From Kalmusia sp. IMI 367209 (taxonomy: Eukaryota > Ascomycota > Dothideomycetes > Pleosporales > Didymosphaeriaceae), in assembly GCA_027946365.1 (NCBI GenBank), contig JAPEUQ010000008.1, positions 1,674,001-1,738,000 on the forward strand: a stretch of DNA of 64,000 nucleotides, read 5' to 3'. Under the pieces are notes generated by a model, which did not search any database, was not told the origin of the DNA, and saw only the letters and a list, made by a program, of their open reading frames with translations. Made by a program: the position numbers and the translations under genes. Every line of letters starts with the position of its first letter. Positions within the stretch are counted from its first letter, which is position 1. Positions 10,402 through 22,500 of this stretch are shown here, one piece after another.

Positions 10402-12894
10402 CTACCGATGTCCAGGCAAATCGATGTCGTTGTCGTCATCATCATCTTCTCCATCACCGTCGTCTTCGTCGTCATGTTCGTCCTCGCTTTCCTCGCTGCT
10501 AGTCTCGTCATCCTCTTCCCCGTCCTCGCCGCCAGACAGGAAACGGTCAAACCTGCCACCATCTTCGCCCCAAAATTGCATACCATCAGCGTCGTGATCT
10601 TCGGATAGATCGAGCGTAGGTATCTGATCAATGGCAGGGTTCAGGTAGTTGCGAAGGGGAAGTATGGATCGGTTAAAACGCTCGAGAACGTATTGCGGTA
10701 GCGCTGGGAGTTGGACTGTTGTCCCGTCCGTAGCACGCGTCTCACGACGTTCTTCGTCCAAATCAATAATTGGGACAGCCTCATTAGGGATCTCGCCAGT
10801 TGGGTTGAGGTAATGATCAAAGGACCTTCGGACACGATCCAACAATTCGTACGGATCTGGCATTTGAGGCATCTGCGGCATGCCTGGAAACTGTGGCATC
10901 CCACGAAATTGGGGCATCTGGAAGGGAAAGGAAGGTAGCTGCCCTGGTTGCGGCATGCCCGGAAACTGTGGCATTTGGAAAGGAAAAGAGGGCAGTTGTC
11001 CTGATTGCGGCATGCCTGGGAACTGTGGCATCTGGAAAGGAAACGATGGCAGCTGACCTGGTAGCCATGTTTGTTCCGGTTCGTCGGGCTGGAAATAGTA
11101 ACGGGGAGAGCGAAGAGGCAGGGACGCAGGAGAACTGATGCTGACTGGAGACCTGGCTCCAGCATTTGCATCATCGTCGGCGTCGACGGCGTCGAGAATC
11201 GCGTTGGCAGTTTGTTCGCTTTCAGGCCCATTCAGGATGCGAAGCTCGTTAGTGTTGTAAGAATCGCAGCTGTTGCACTTGTTTCCAAGCCAATGGTACT
11301 TGACAGATGATTTTGCGGCGCAGTCGTTGCACTGGATGATAGCTCTTGTGTTGACGAATTGCTCAGGCATTGGCTGACTCTCGATTGCCTGTGTCAGCTT
11401 TTGCCATTGCAGCTCCATATTGACAGCGCTCTTTTTGCACGTGGGACATTTGTAGGCGGTTTCCATGTACTGGTTGTAACACTCCTTGTGTAGATAATGG
11501 CCACATGGCATGGATACAACGGCTGTAGAAGAGTTAAATAGGTAATCTCCACAGATAGGGCAATCGCAGTCAGTAGCGCGCTCAATGCACTTGTGGGTTG
11601 TGGCAAAAGCTATTGATATGCATACATTACAATTCTAACAGAGATTAGGCTTGATCAATCAGCAGTATATGATGGGACATACCTTGCAATGCACATAGTC
11701 TTTGCCGATACCTTCACCCCTTCTGCAGATACCGCAATCGGTACAATGGTATATCTTCTTGCTGCTATTGTTGTCCCATAGCTTGCAAATATCGCAGTAG
11801 TAACATGCCGTCTGGGTGCCGCACTGGGCACAGTACTCGGCAGCATTCTGGGGAGTGCCACAGACCATACAGAGCATGTTTTGGGTTTTCTTCCGGTCTA
11901 GGTTGTGGTCTTCCACCGCATCATGACAATGTCGGCAGGTGTACCATCGCCGACATTCGTAACATTGGACCTTGACATTGCGCTTGTAGTGCTGGCAACC
12001 GAGCGGGGCCTCCTCTTCGAAAGTGTCGGTGTCCTCATCGTCAATTGTAGCGTCCGGACTATGATGGGATGGCCGAGGCCGATATGTAGGCTCGGTGTCT
12101 CCGGGCCGTAAATTGAAAGGATTCTCCAAGTCGACTTCGGAGACAACGGAGACCGGAGATGAGTAGTGTACATCCGAAAATATGGAGCGACTGGATGTGG
12201 GCGTAAAGGGACGGTCGTGCGAGATAAAGCTGCTGGGCGATGTTGGACGCAGATAGTTATAGCGCTCTGTCATCAGACTGTGCATCATGCGCGCTTTGTC
12301 TGCATCGCCGAGGCTTAGGTCTCTAATCTCATGTATACGAGCCCGTAGATGGCGCATCCCATCGTCTGCGGGCAGCGATTCGGACATTGCGGGGACATTC
12401 TGGCCACCTGTGGTTGATGCTGGATTGGCGATGTCGCGTGCGTGCGTGGCGGTGTGCGGAGAGTCGAGATTAAGGCGACGAAGCTGTACTTCTAGAGCGT
12501 GCGAGGGGTTTGCAGACATGGTCTCATCGCTAGGAATGTCGATGGGCGCGCTCGGCGCCGTAGTCCGCCGCGACAAGGTCGACCGGTGATGCACGGTGCC
12601 GTCATTTTCGTACCGCTCGTCGCCAACAGCAGAGTGAGGACGTCGAATGAAGCGCTCATTATGGTAGAAGCCTTCTCCTGTCGTAGCGGAGCTGCTGCTT
12701 CCATGGGCGCTTTCGTCCAGCGTTATTGCGCTGCCGTCGTCGAGAGGGGCAGAGGATGTGGTAGGGGAGTCTGCGCGATTGACATGTGACAGCGCCTGAT
12801 GCTCGCTGTCGCTCGTGGCATTGGGGGCAGCGCTGGAGAAGCGGCGCGCCTGACGGACCACTGGGTCAATAATAAAGGAGGAAAATAGACTCAT
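10402..12894 (-). CDS. CHY and RING zinc-finger protein, probable E3 ubiquitin ligase
   Basis: Resembles the RCHY1/Pirh2 family of RING ubiquitin ligases. Exons 12894-11683 and 11634-10402 give 814 residues; the 48-base phase-0 intron falls inside the zinc domain. The N-terminal 300 residues are Ser/Thr-rich and look disordered. Then come the CHY finger (GCQHYKRNVKVQCYECRRW... HCHDAVEDHN), the CTCHY finger (YCDICKLWDN...HCTDCGICR), a RING (CDCPICGDYLF ... MPCGHYLHKECY ... KCPTCKK) and a zinc ribbon (CNDCAAKS...GNKCNSCDSYNT). The C-terminal third is unusual: a Pro/Met/Gln/Phe tandem repeat with period 19 residues and then a very acidic tail (EEDDETSSEE... DDDDDNDIDL). The start is the ATG at 12894; an upstream extension lacks an ATG. 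Confidence 0.92.
10876..11065 (-). repeat. 57-bp coding tandem repeat in the CHY/RING gene
   Basis: About three diverged copies with a 57-base period encode a unit of the form GQLPSFPFQMPQFPGMPQS. One copy carries an extra six-residue insertion, which lengthens one interval to 75 bases. The period is a multiple of three, so the frame is kept. Confidence 0.8.
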
Positions 12895-13662
12895 GAGGAC
12901 ATTATTCGCAGGTGGGCAGTGGAGGAAAAAAGGTCTTGTGCAAAAAGGCTGGTAGCTTCCGGAATCGTCAAACCGGCTGTTCGTCAACTGGTGCCTTCAA
13001 ATGGGAACGCCACACCCTTCAGCCACTGCTTGTGAAGGGCCAGCAGGAGGCTCGTGAGCTCTGTCAGTCGACATGATCTGCGATCTGCACGACGGGCGGA
13101 TCAGGCGATCGAAGGAACCATCATTTCAGACATTATTACATCTAGACGAAGAGAGATTCTGTAGACAGACACCGCTTCCATTATTTAGGCCTTATGTCCC
13201 TTTATGCACATGCAACTAAGATTATACACTGGATATCGTCCCCTCCCATGCTTTTATCTCTTCCTTCTACACAGGAGGCTCACGGGAGTGAGCCCACCAT
13301 TAGACCCTATTCCGTAACTCCTGCTCCATTATCCCAAATCTTTCAATGGTAGGAACGGGGTATTGCCCACAGCCCACACCTATGCAATGCCCCAGTACCC
13401 ACAGAAAAACAGAAAATGCTGAAAGTGGTATCAAACAAAACGAGAAATCAAACGTTAGCGTCGTAATCATCCGTTAAAGGGAAAGAAAGAGACGGCCGTT
13501 GAAGTGCAATAGTCAACTTTTTAGCTGGCGTGCCTTCATGCCGAAGTGAGGGTAAAATGAGTCGGTGTACCTGGCATGATATCACACACAGGTATTCAAA
13601 ACGAAGTCAAAATGCTTGGTAATACACGCCGAAATTTAGCGGCGAGGGCGGGGAAAGCGATT
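12895..13662. other. Intergenic, no gene seen
   Basis: Lies between the 3' end of the RasGEF and the start of the CHY/RING gene. No protein or RNA gene recognised. Confidence 0.5.
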
Positions 13663-16600
13663 TCACCGATCCTTGATGTTGTTGGATGAGAAATGGAAGC
13701 TTCGAAAGTCGAACCGATCCTTCGAATCGGTGCGACCATCAGCCGTCAGCGTGCTGACAGCACTGCTGTCCACTGAGGGAGGCGCGGCTCTAACCACCTG
13801 CGGAGGGTCTCGCGGTTCCAGAAACAGAGATCGTCGGTAGTAGCTTTGAACATTAGCCTGGTCACTGGAGTGCATTCGCTGGATCTGCGACTCCATCCAT
13901 TCCTGCATCTCCGGAACAGCCGCCAAGCGGTAAGGTACTTGGAACGACTGGAGTTGGCCAATAATCTTTGCAGTCTTCATGTGTTTATCGAAGTTTATGA
14001 CGGAGATGCCGTCCTCTCCAGATTCACCAGGAAGCTGGCGGGTTGTACCGTTGCCAACATCCACGAATGTGAGATCAGTCAGATATATGCCGACAAACGG
14101 GATACAGGGTGCGACATGATCATGTAAACGCTGGCGAAGGACGGCATAATTGCGGCCGACGTCGGTGATGGTCTTAAGCTCATCAAGGCGAGCCTTCGTC
14201 TTCGCAGAGACCAGCTCCCACGTTCGCTTCAGCCGCAATACCATGGATGAATTCAATGAGCAGATGATAGCCATCAACGAGTCGTAGTTGTTGAGCTCCA
14301 GGCACTTGACCGCAACCTTGATCCATTGTTTGATGGCAACGGCGCGCCTCTTTGCATCCTCTAATTGTAGGATCGTATCTGCGACTAGATTGGCCAGATC
14401 ATTCGATAGCGTCGACATTGCTCGAACGTTGACAGCTTTTGACCCTGTTTTCTTTGTCCATTCCAGAGCAAGGAGCTCCTCCGGTTGTATTGAACAGAAT
14501 AGCTTCGATTCGATGATGGTGAATTGCCTGGCCATTTCCAGTGGATCAAAATCTAGAAAGCTGCATTGCGTCTTGCCCTCTTTCCATGCTTTGAGCGCAT
14601 TCAGTTGGCTCCTTGTAATGTTGGGGCTGGGCGCAGTGTTGTCTGCCGGGATGAACACAGAACCAGAGATACCAGTCTTACCCAAAGATGATGCAAGACG
14701 TGGCACCAGAGCTCCAGCACGGACCTCTGTAGCTTTGGAGGTTAGTTCTGCAAGACGTTTTCCGGCAGCAGGCAGTGCCGCTCGCAGTTTCCCTGTCGCG
14801 AACGAAAAGATTATGCCCAGCGCCACAGAATCTGTGTCTACTATCCAGTGACTTTCAAGCCAACCTTTGAAGATGTTGTAGACCCGTAGCCGGACAGGAA
14901 TGCCCACGGTTTGACTGTCACCGATGAGGTCAAATCGACTTATTAAACACTGTGCCAGCTCCACTGGAGTCGTAAAAAGTCGAAAAGTGAGGTAGAAGGC
15001 GGTAACGAAGCTAGTGTCAGGTGTAGAATCGTGCGTGGTCAATTGCTCTACCAGTGCGGGCAGAGAGCCTCCAGAGATCTGGCCGTCTTTGTTGTAGACA
15101 AGTTCGTGAGCATACGTCGTCTCAAGCAAGTGCTCTTCAGCAGCAGCGACATCTTCACTAGCCACAGATCGAAGTTCCGATGAACTGCCAAAGCTGCTCA
15201 TAAGCGTTTGAGCACTGTGCTTTTTTGCCGGAGAATGATCGGGGGTCGTTGCCCTGGTCGAGGTCTGAGAAAGTATGCTTCCGGTTTCGCCCCGCATGCT
15301 ATATCTGTACGTGCTACTGGAATCTGCCACAGATGCATTGACACTATCGGCCCTGATAGATTTTGCAAAGAATCGCTGCGTTGCACTAGCAGGGCTTTGG
15401 GAGTAGTCCGAGGGGCTAGGCTGAGGAAGATGAGGGATAGGATGCTGATTCAAAAGAGGTGGAAGAGATGCCATGGACGACCGAAATGAGGTTGCCACCG
15501 GACTGTCAGCACCAGCAGTCTGGGTGGGCCTGAGACCAGTGCTCTGACTGTTTGTCGACGGCGAATGCGGGACGTCTGGGAGCGGTTTCGATTCCGAGAT
15601 GACTAGCGGTGGTAGCAGCTTGCGCTCATCGACTGGCGGCGGGGGAAGCGGTTTCTCGGTTTCTGCGAGCGGCTCTGACTGCCTTGGTGCCTCAAGCGGG
15701 GCTGTCGTTCCCTGTAGTTGATTGTGGCTGATTTGGTCAAAGATGGTCTTAGACAAGCCTTGCTCTTCGGTTTCGAACTCGAAATCGCCTATGCGCTCAA
15801 TAACCAGCCGAGCTTTGGTAACGCACTCTCCAGCAGAGCGCACACAGCTCGTGGCTGCAGTAACAAGCTGTTTCCCCCGGTCGGGCATGATCACCTCTTC
15901 ACCCATGCTCGCGTCGGAGCTGTTGAACATGTCTTTGGTCGCCTGGACAAGCTCGGTGAGTCGCGTGTACATTGTCTCCCTTGCCTGCTCCAATTGTTCG
16001 GATCTTCGTGAATCGCGTTCCCATACTTCCTCGACCACAGCGAGGAGATTCCGGCATGCGACGACAGATTCTTGCGTGGTTACAGCGAGCTCTTCAGAGG
16101 AGCGCGACTGCAGGTGCAACCCGATGAAGGAACCTATAAAGCCTAGGAAAGAATCGTGTGCAGCGTTCAGCCGCTCGGAGGCAAGGTTCTGTTTTCGCAC
16201 AGCCTGAGACTTCCCGGTGTACGACAGGCGATGGGTAATAGATAACCGCTTCGCTTGACCTTGGGCCTGTGGAGGGAACAGAGGTGATTGGAGCGCGTCC
16301 GAGTCCGAAGGGATCGAGAATGCAACGGAAAGACGGGCGAGGGTACGAGATGGTTGCGTTGCTTCGTGGTCCGATGGCTCGCGCGTTACACTCGCGCTCG
16401 CTTGCGATACACAAGCTGGTTCATCATTCGCTTGCGCTCCACCCGCAACGTTTTGATTCGATGTCGGGGGCGGTTGCACTGAAGGATCAGCGGAGTCAGA
16501 TGGAGGGGTCAGAGGTCTATTATTGCCCTCTCCCATGTCAAATGACAGCGACACAGCGTCCTGCGCCCATATATCGAGAAATCGGACAGCCCTAGTCACA

Positions 16601-17450
16601 AGCTTGAATGCCTTGAGCACCAGTTCGTCCAGGCGCCCAAAAACAGGAACAGGCGAGTCGCTGGCCTGCAAAACCTCCTGCAGCTTTTTGGCCGTCTTGA
16701 CGAGAGATGAAAGATCACCCAGTAACCCTTTGCGCATTCGGCGGAGACCGACATGGGCTACGATCAGGGGCGAATCCCTTGTTAGACAGTCTGTCCTCTC
16801 CTAGATAATAACATATGAGCGACGTTCTTTTGCGACGAGCACGCAGGAACAAGGGACGGACATGTACTCACCAGGAAAAAGCGGACTCCGGCAATCATGC
16901 TCCTTACATAGTCCTGTTTCATGAAGACCAACAAATCGCCATTCTCACCGTCGCGGACGAGATCCCAGAGATTCGTAAGAGAGGTTAGAAGATTCCGTAT
17001 GGTTGGGTGGTCGTATGCTTCGCAGTAGTTGGTAGGAAGCCACCCACGAGCTCCGGATGCCAGCAACGTTCCGTCGGCCCAGCCATTTGGGTGGACCGAA
17101 TGCACCAAGATGACATCTCCTTGGTTAATGGGGACGGTGATGGAAGATTCATCCGTCGACGACGAGACGGTGGAACTTGGATGAAAGTGATAGAAGGCGC
17201 GCAGGTAGTTGTGGAAGACTGGTTGGGAAGGTTCTTGATCTACAAGTGTTTCTTTCGAGGACCGCGGTGTTAACGGCGGCGACATCTGCGACTGCGATGT
17301 TGCCGATTGTCCTCCTCTTGATGATGATTGTCGCGAATGGCCCGGACCTCTACTTCGCGATCGCTTTGGCGACTTTTGAATGTTCAACGGCGCTACCAGC
17401 GCACTCGCATGCTTGTCCGTCTGGTCAGTGTCTAACATGAAGTCGGCCAT
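13663..17450 (-). CDS. SH3-domain Ras guanine-nucleotide exchange factor (Cdc25 type)
   Basis: Activates Ras-type GTPases by GDP/GTP exchange, upstream of cAMP/PKA or MAPK signalling. Exons 17450-16872 and 16800-13663 give about 1238 residues; the intron is phase 0. An SH3 domain is at about residues 83-144 (RAFYHFHP ... GDVILVHSVHPNGWADG ... GARGWLPTNYCEAY). The middle is Ser/Pro-rich. The RasGEF-N module follows (QISGGSLPALVEQLT ... SFVTAFYLTFRLF). The catalytic Cdc25 domain near the C-terminus includes LDFDPLEMARQFTIIE, MSTLSNDLANLVADTI, CLELNNYDSLMAIICSLNS and VPFVGIYL-like PFVGIYLTDLTF. The domain order matches fungal Cdc25 proteins. The start at 17450 is favoured; an in-frame ATG at 17438 is an alternative. 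An unusual G+C-rich stretch lies upstream. Confidence 0.93.
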
Positions 17451-19550
17451 GGCGTGACTGCAGCGAGGAGGAGAAATGCTCGTAGGGGTCGGGGAGAAGG
17501 CACTCCAATACTGGCGCGCTAGCTGTACGACGCAATGTTGCTAAGGCATCGAACCAGGTCAGTGCTGATATCCGATCCGTGAGCAAAAGGGCCTTGGGGC
17601 GAATTGGCGTCCTCGACGGATCCGGAGCACCTGGTGAGATTGGTGAAGACGGTCTGAGCGTATCGATAGTTGTTGTTTGGCTGATGACGGTGTTGGTGCT
17701 CGCTTGTGTACTGTTGTTGTGGTGGGCACAGGTTGGAATGGCTCCGCAAGAATGGCCCGATGCGAAGAATGTGACGCTCGACAACGGGAGGAAACGTAGC
17801 CGTGGGCCGAGCGTTGCGATGCCACCGTGAAGCGATGATGCAGAGCGTTTCAAAGCGCAGCCAGAAGCGGTCGCCCAGCGGGCTGCAGCACGTTCTGCGC
17901 GGAGCCGTGTGCGACACTGCGCTCGAGCTGCCTCGGTTTCCCCTTCGGGCACCTGGCTGGTGTAGCAGGATGACGAATTAGAAAACGGTCGTGATGCGTG
18001 CCGTGAAACACGGTCCTGGACGCCAACGCAGGTGGTTGCACCTCTGCGGTGCTGTAACGGCGCGGGTTTCCCTAAGGCGGCGTCTGCCGCAAGAGCAACT
18101 AGGCCACGCAGTGAAGGATGGCGGGCGGGCGGGCAGGTACGGTAGACAAGCGGCGGGGCGGGCAGACAGCACTGCGTAGTAGATGGCGTCGAGGTGTTGC
18201 TGTCGAGGGAAGGGGTCTGCTGGTTTGCTGGCCTGCTGGCTGGTGGTTGCTGCACAGGAGATGCCTGCGTCGTGCCCTCGTGTGATATCGCAAAAAGCCT
18301 GCAAGGGTCGAGGCGGCTGGTCAGGGCGTGAGTTCAACGGTCGCGCTTTCCAGTGCCGCCACGCGCAGGAAGGAGACAGATGGAAGGGGAAGTCGCAACG
18401 CCGCACAGCTGCAGGCGGAGTCGAGGAGAGCAGATGCACCAGACGCACCAGACGCACCAGACGGGGGGGGCGGAGAGGGGGAGAAAGGGAAGAAGCAGAT
18501 CGCTTCGATATGGTGCACTGCTGCGCGGGCAATCCTCTCTCTGCTGCAGCCAGTCTGCCAGGCCTGCAGCACAGAGCCGTGGGCGCTGTCAGTGCTGCCC
18601 CAGTGTGCTCGTCAGTGCACCCTCCATCCCCCCCCGACATGGGCCCCTGGGACACAGGCGTCAATACGGCGCCACGCTCGTTCGCGCGAGCCCAAAGCAG
18701 ACGGCCTCGCGGGCGCGCAGTGGAGCCTCCCTGGTCGCCGTTCTGCTGCTCCTGGCACCGTCATTAAACTGCCTGTGCCTGCTATTCAGCCAGCCAATCG
18801 AGGCCGCAACGCCTGTGGATGGCGCCGTTGCCAGGAGCAGCGCACTCGGCACCGTGTGCTTGTCAGCAGCCTTCTCAACGGCGGGGCCATACGTTGAGAG
18901 GGGATGTCCGCCCGACGCTGGGACTCGAGGGCGTACGCGACGAGCCTCATCGCGGGTCGTCAGGGAGAGGCGGCACGACGTCGAACGGTGGACGCGGCCG
19001 CCTGCATAAGACCCGCAGATGCACATGCCGGACGCGAACCAAGAAGCATCTTGGGCTGCAGGCCTCGCGCTGGGAACGCAACCCCCCCAGCCCCTCTTCC
19101 CGGCCGCGCCAGGGACACAAAAGCGGCCAGGATGTGCAGTGCAGTGATCATCGCTTTTGTCGACCGTTCCGAGCGGCTTCCTTCACCCGCTAGTCAGGCC
19201 AATACAGCCCTGTCGTCGACCCCCATTGGCCGTCTCTATCGCTTTTTTTTTTTTCCCTTTCCCTCGAGCAGAACAACAGCTCCTTCATCCCCCCCCCCTC
19301 CAACTGTGCTTGCCTTGACGTCCGAGCGTCGACGTTGCTACCCGACACGTACTCTCCTCCAGGCCGTGGGCACGAGGGCCTCAATCATGACCAAGTCGGC
19401 CTGCAGCTTTCCGTACCCCACGGTGCCCCACCCAGAAGACGAGCTCTCATCAGCAACCAGGAACCTCGATCGTTTGCTTCCATGACGGCTCCACAATGTA
19501 CACACATGCCGATGCAATGAGTGGGGAGAAGGGTAGCCCTCGCCGATTCT
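17451..19550. promoter_or_regulatory. G+C-rich leader or promoter region upstream of the RasGEF
   Basis: About 2 kb visibly richer in G and C than its surroundings. Both strands carry open frames of 100 to 280 codons, but their translations are Ala/Arg/Pro/Ser-rich and resemble no family, as expected where stop codons are rare because of base composition. It contains homopolymer runs (G near 18464, C near 18630 and 19291, T near 19243), CAG/CTG-rich tracts and a 9-base repeat. It may be a long 5' leader of the RasGEF with upstream frames, or a non-coding transcript. No protein gene is claimed. Confidence 0.4.
18432..18463. repeat. 9-bp tandem repeat
   Basis: Three copies of the 9-base unit agacgcacc (the first has one change, agatgcacc) and a partial fourth copy run directly into a G tract. 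Confidence 0.8.
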
Positions 19551-22500
19551 GACCGCCCTTGCACAGAGGCTCCTGTAGTCTTCCTGTATTCTGCCAGCGT
19601 TGTCGAATATACCCATAACACGTTCGTTTACTGCACGGGACCCAGCCTCGGTGGCGTGTGCACACACACAGCTCCCATAGAATACCGCACCAATTATACC
19701 CGCGCAACATCGCAGTACGCCGCAGCTGCATACTCTTCGCTCAGATGGTCGAGGATGCTCTCTCGTTCATTCTCGGTCCTCTTTGCGACTGCCCATGCGA
19801 CTACGCCGTATGCAGCGCGATCCTAATCGGCTGGCTTGAAGCGAGCGTTGCAAAAGGCGAGCATCCCGCACCGCTAACCGACCAATTGGGACTAGGTACC
19901 AAAGAAGGCCTAATCGTTGAGCTAGAGCCGCGTTTCTTTTGCATTCACATCCCTGCAATGTATCCTAGTCGGTCTCCAAAATACTGAATCCTTCAAGCCA
20001 GCGGAAGCCGTGAGTTTGATAGCTTCACCACCGCTCTGCCATCGTGCGGCCATGGGACTTTCAGGATGCGGCTGCGCTACTCCACTTGCGCCCAAAGGCG
20101 GCCTCAGCTGAAGTCATCGTTCCGTTACGACATTTGGCTGGCTCGTTGGCTGCATCACAGTCTGGCCCTCGCGCGTTCTTGCTGACAATCAAGAACAGAG
20201 TACGCAGTATCTAGTCTGTTTAGCTTATTGTATCGTGGAAAGTCTGAGTTGACACTTTACTGTGGCGTCTTCAATTGTATCACACGAACCGTCTGTATAG
20301 GTGTTTAAGAAAGCCATCGGAAATGCAAGGAGATTGCCTATCCTCATCCTACATGTACCGACGCGATATTCTTGACCAAAAACTACACATATATCAAGCT
20401 GACATTCACACAATATTGAGGTCCAAGTAATGACACTTGCTCTAGACGATACTGATTCATCCGAGGTGCACCGGTGGCCAATCCCTCAAGCTGATGCTAA
20501 TACCAACATCGATCAGCTAGATCGCATCTTTCAAGCTTCAAGCTCCTTCGGAACAACCTCCGTCACGGGAGCATCCGTCCCAACTATATGACAAATATGT
20601 GGGGGGGTGTCTTCCACCTGTGTACACAATCACAATAGGACATGCAGACAGGGCTAGGAAGCGTCCCACCGAGTATCGTGGTCTCCACTGCAAAAGGTTT
20701 ATCCTTGCTAATTTACATGGGGCATATCTGTTCACACACGTGGTGATCTACAAATGACGTCCGACTTCGGATGACTGCAGAGATGCCACCAACGAGCCGG
20801 TGTCAACTGTTCTTGCCTGGGGGAGCAACGACGCAACAAGTCCAGCATCTGAGGATGCATTCCAAGGTTATTGAAGACCGCACTCGTATCATGGAAGCGA
20901 AGCGCGGGTACCGTGGGGGGTGCAGGACAATTTTTCGCGCCGTTTCGAACTAAGGATTTTACTTTCCTTCTACCCTTCTCTTGGAACGGACAATTATCGA
21001 GACTATGTTAGCCTGACGCTATCATCTAAAGATGCAGATGCTAGCGTATGTCGAAATGATCAACGATAATAATCTGGCGGATTACGATCGACAGACAACG
21101 CAATCTGTTCCCGAGGGCTGCGATCCTAATTCATCTGATCGTGAGCTGAACCAACCGAAGTCACCTCCTTCCGCCCACGTCAGCACCTTCTTCGCTCTCC
21201 AGACTTTGCAACATCAAAAGCAAATCAGTAACATGCTCAGATAAAATAAAATACACAGTACCCTCAGCACCGGGAGGCCGGGTCGGTTTCGGTGACAATA
21301 TGAGATTCACCGCTGTCACGGTGCTCGGCGAGCCCAGGTCCCGGTCGCAGTCACGTTCCAGCAAGAACCCCCATCTGGCCCCTGCAGACTCGCGGAAGCG
21401 GCGTCCCTCTTCCGCAACAACACTGCAACGCTTCGACAGCTGTCGGCAAATCGAGCAAAGCTTCAAGCCTCATTTTACTTCCTCCGCAAACTCGGCACTG
21501 TTCCCATGCTGACGTCCGTGATCACGCTAGACCATCGGTTCGTGAGTGGTCAATGACTGGCCTGTCGTTCAGTATCCGACTCGTGCTGTCGGTCATGTGT
21601 CTGACTATGGATGCTATCCCTGAGGGTGTTGTCCGCCATTCCCGCAAGCGCGACTCATCATCGCGGTTTCTTTGCCGCTGTTAACGGAAAACGGCCACCG
21701 TCAGCGTGAGCGACGCAGGGCCTCCATAGCACGGGAAGTTTAACGTGCGTTGATCCCAACTGTGATGCCCCTTCATTCGCCCAGTACGCAACTGGCGGCT
21801 CTGGCGTCCTTGTGCGAGCATCAGAGATCCTCAAAGGATCAAGGGTAGGCGGATATTCGAGTCAAATCCAATCGAATTGTCCTTCTTGCATACCGTCTTT
21901 ATGAGCATATTACGATATGGCCTGCTTCCGATCAAGCTGCCCTCTACGCCGGTCCTTGACCTACTCCACACTAAGCAATCGCACACCGACCTCGGTATTG
22001 AGACGCTTGGGGCTCCGGTGTATTGGAACGCACGTTCAGGGCTCCACTCAGTGAATGCCGTGCAACTGAACCATCACGGTAGCCAGCAAGCTCAATCAGC
22101 ATTGGACTTCTGTACTCTGTTCAGGGTTGAGACTGTTGTTCAAATATCCCTGCAACCGTTCGACATGAACACGTGCTCTTTGCGATCCTTCGGCAACCTG
22201 TGGCGAGAATCAAGGTCTACAAAGCTGGGCGAGAAGCGGCAGCGTTGCCACAAGCTATTGGCGGATACGTTCTCCACCAGCAAGGGTTCAGCCAAAGTCA
22301 ATTGTCCTCCCTCAATGGAAACATTGGACGCGTTCGCCTACGTTTACACACACGGTGCATTAGATACCTCTTGGATAGAAATGCCCATCGAGACGCTTAC
22401 AAGGGTATTATCGAATATGACCGTCTCCAGCATTTGTCAGTCCTTGGTTGGCTTCCGCTTATTTACACTAAACAATGGCGAATCGAGTTTTCCACACACT

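Noticed and set aside
14288..14851. 187-codon plus-strand frame
   Set aside because: Antisense to the RasGEF catalytic domain; no family resemblance.
17425..18255. 276-codon minus-strand frame overlapping the RasGEF start
   Set aside because: It is out of frame with the RasGEF, low in complexity and without recognisable domains. At most it is a leader frame.
18183..19485. Several overlapping plus-strand open frames of about 190 to 220 codons
   Set aside because: They sit in G+C-rich sequence where stops are rare, overlap one another and minus-strand frames, and translate to Arg/Ala/Pro-rich text without any family motif.
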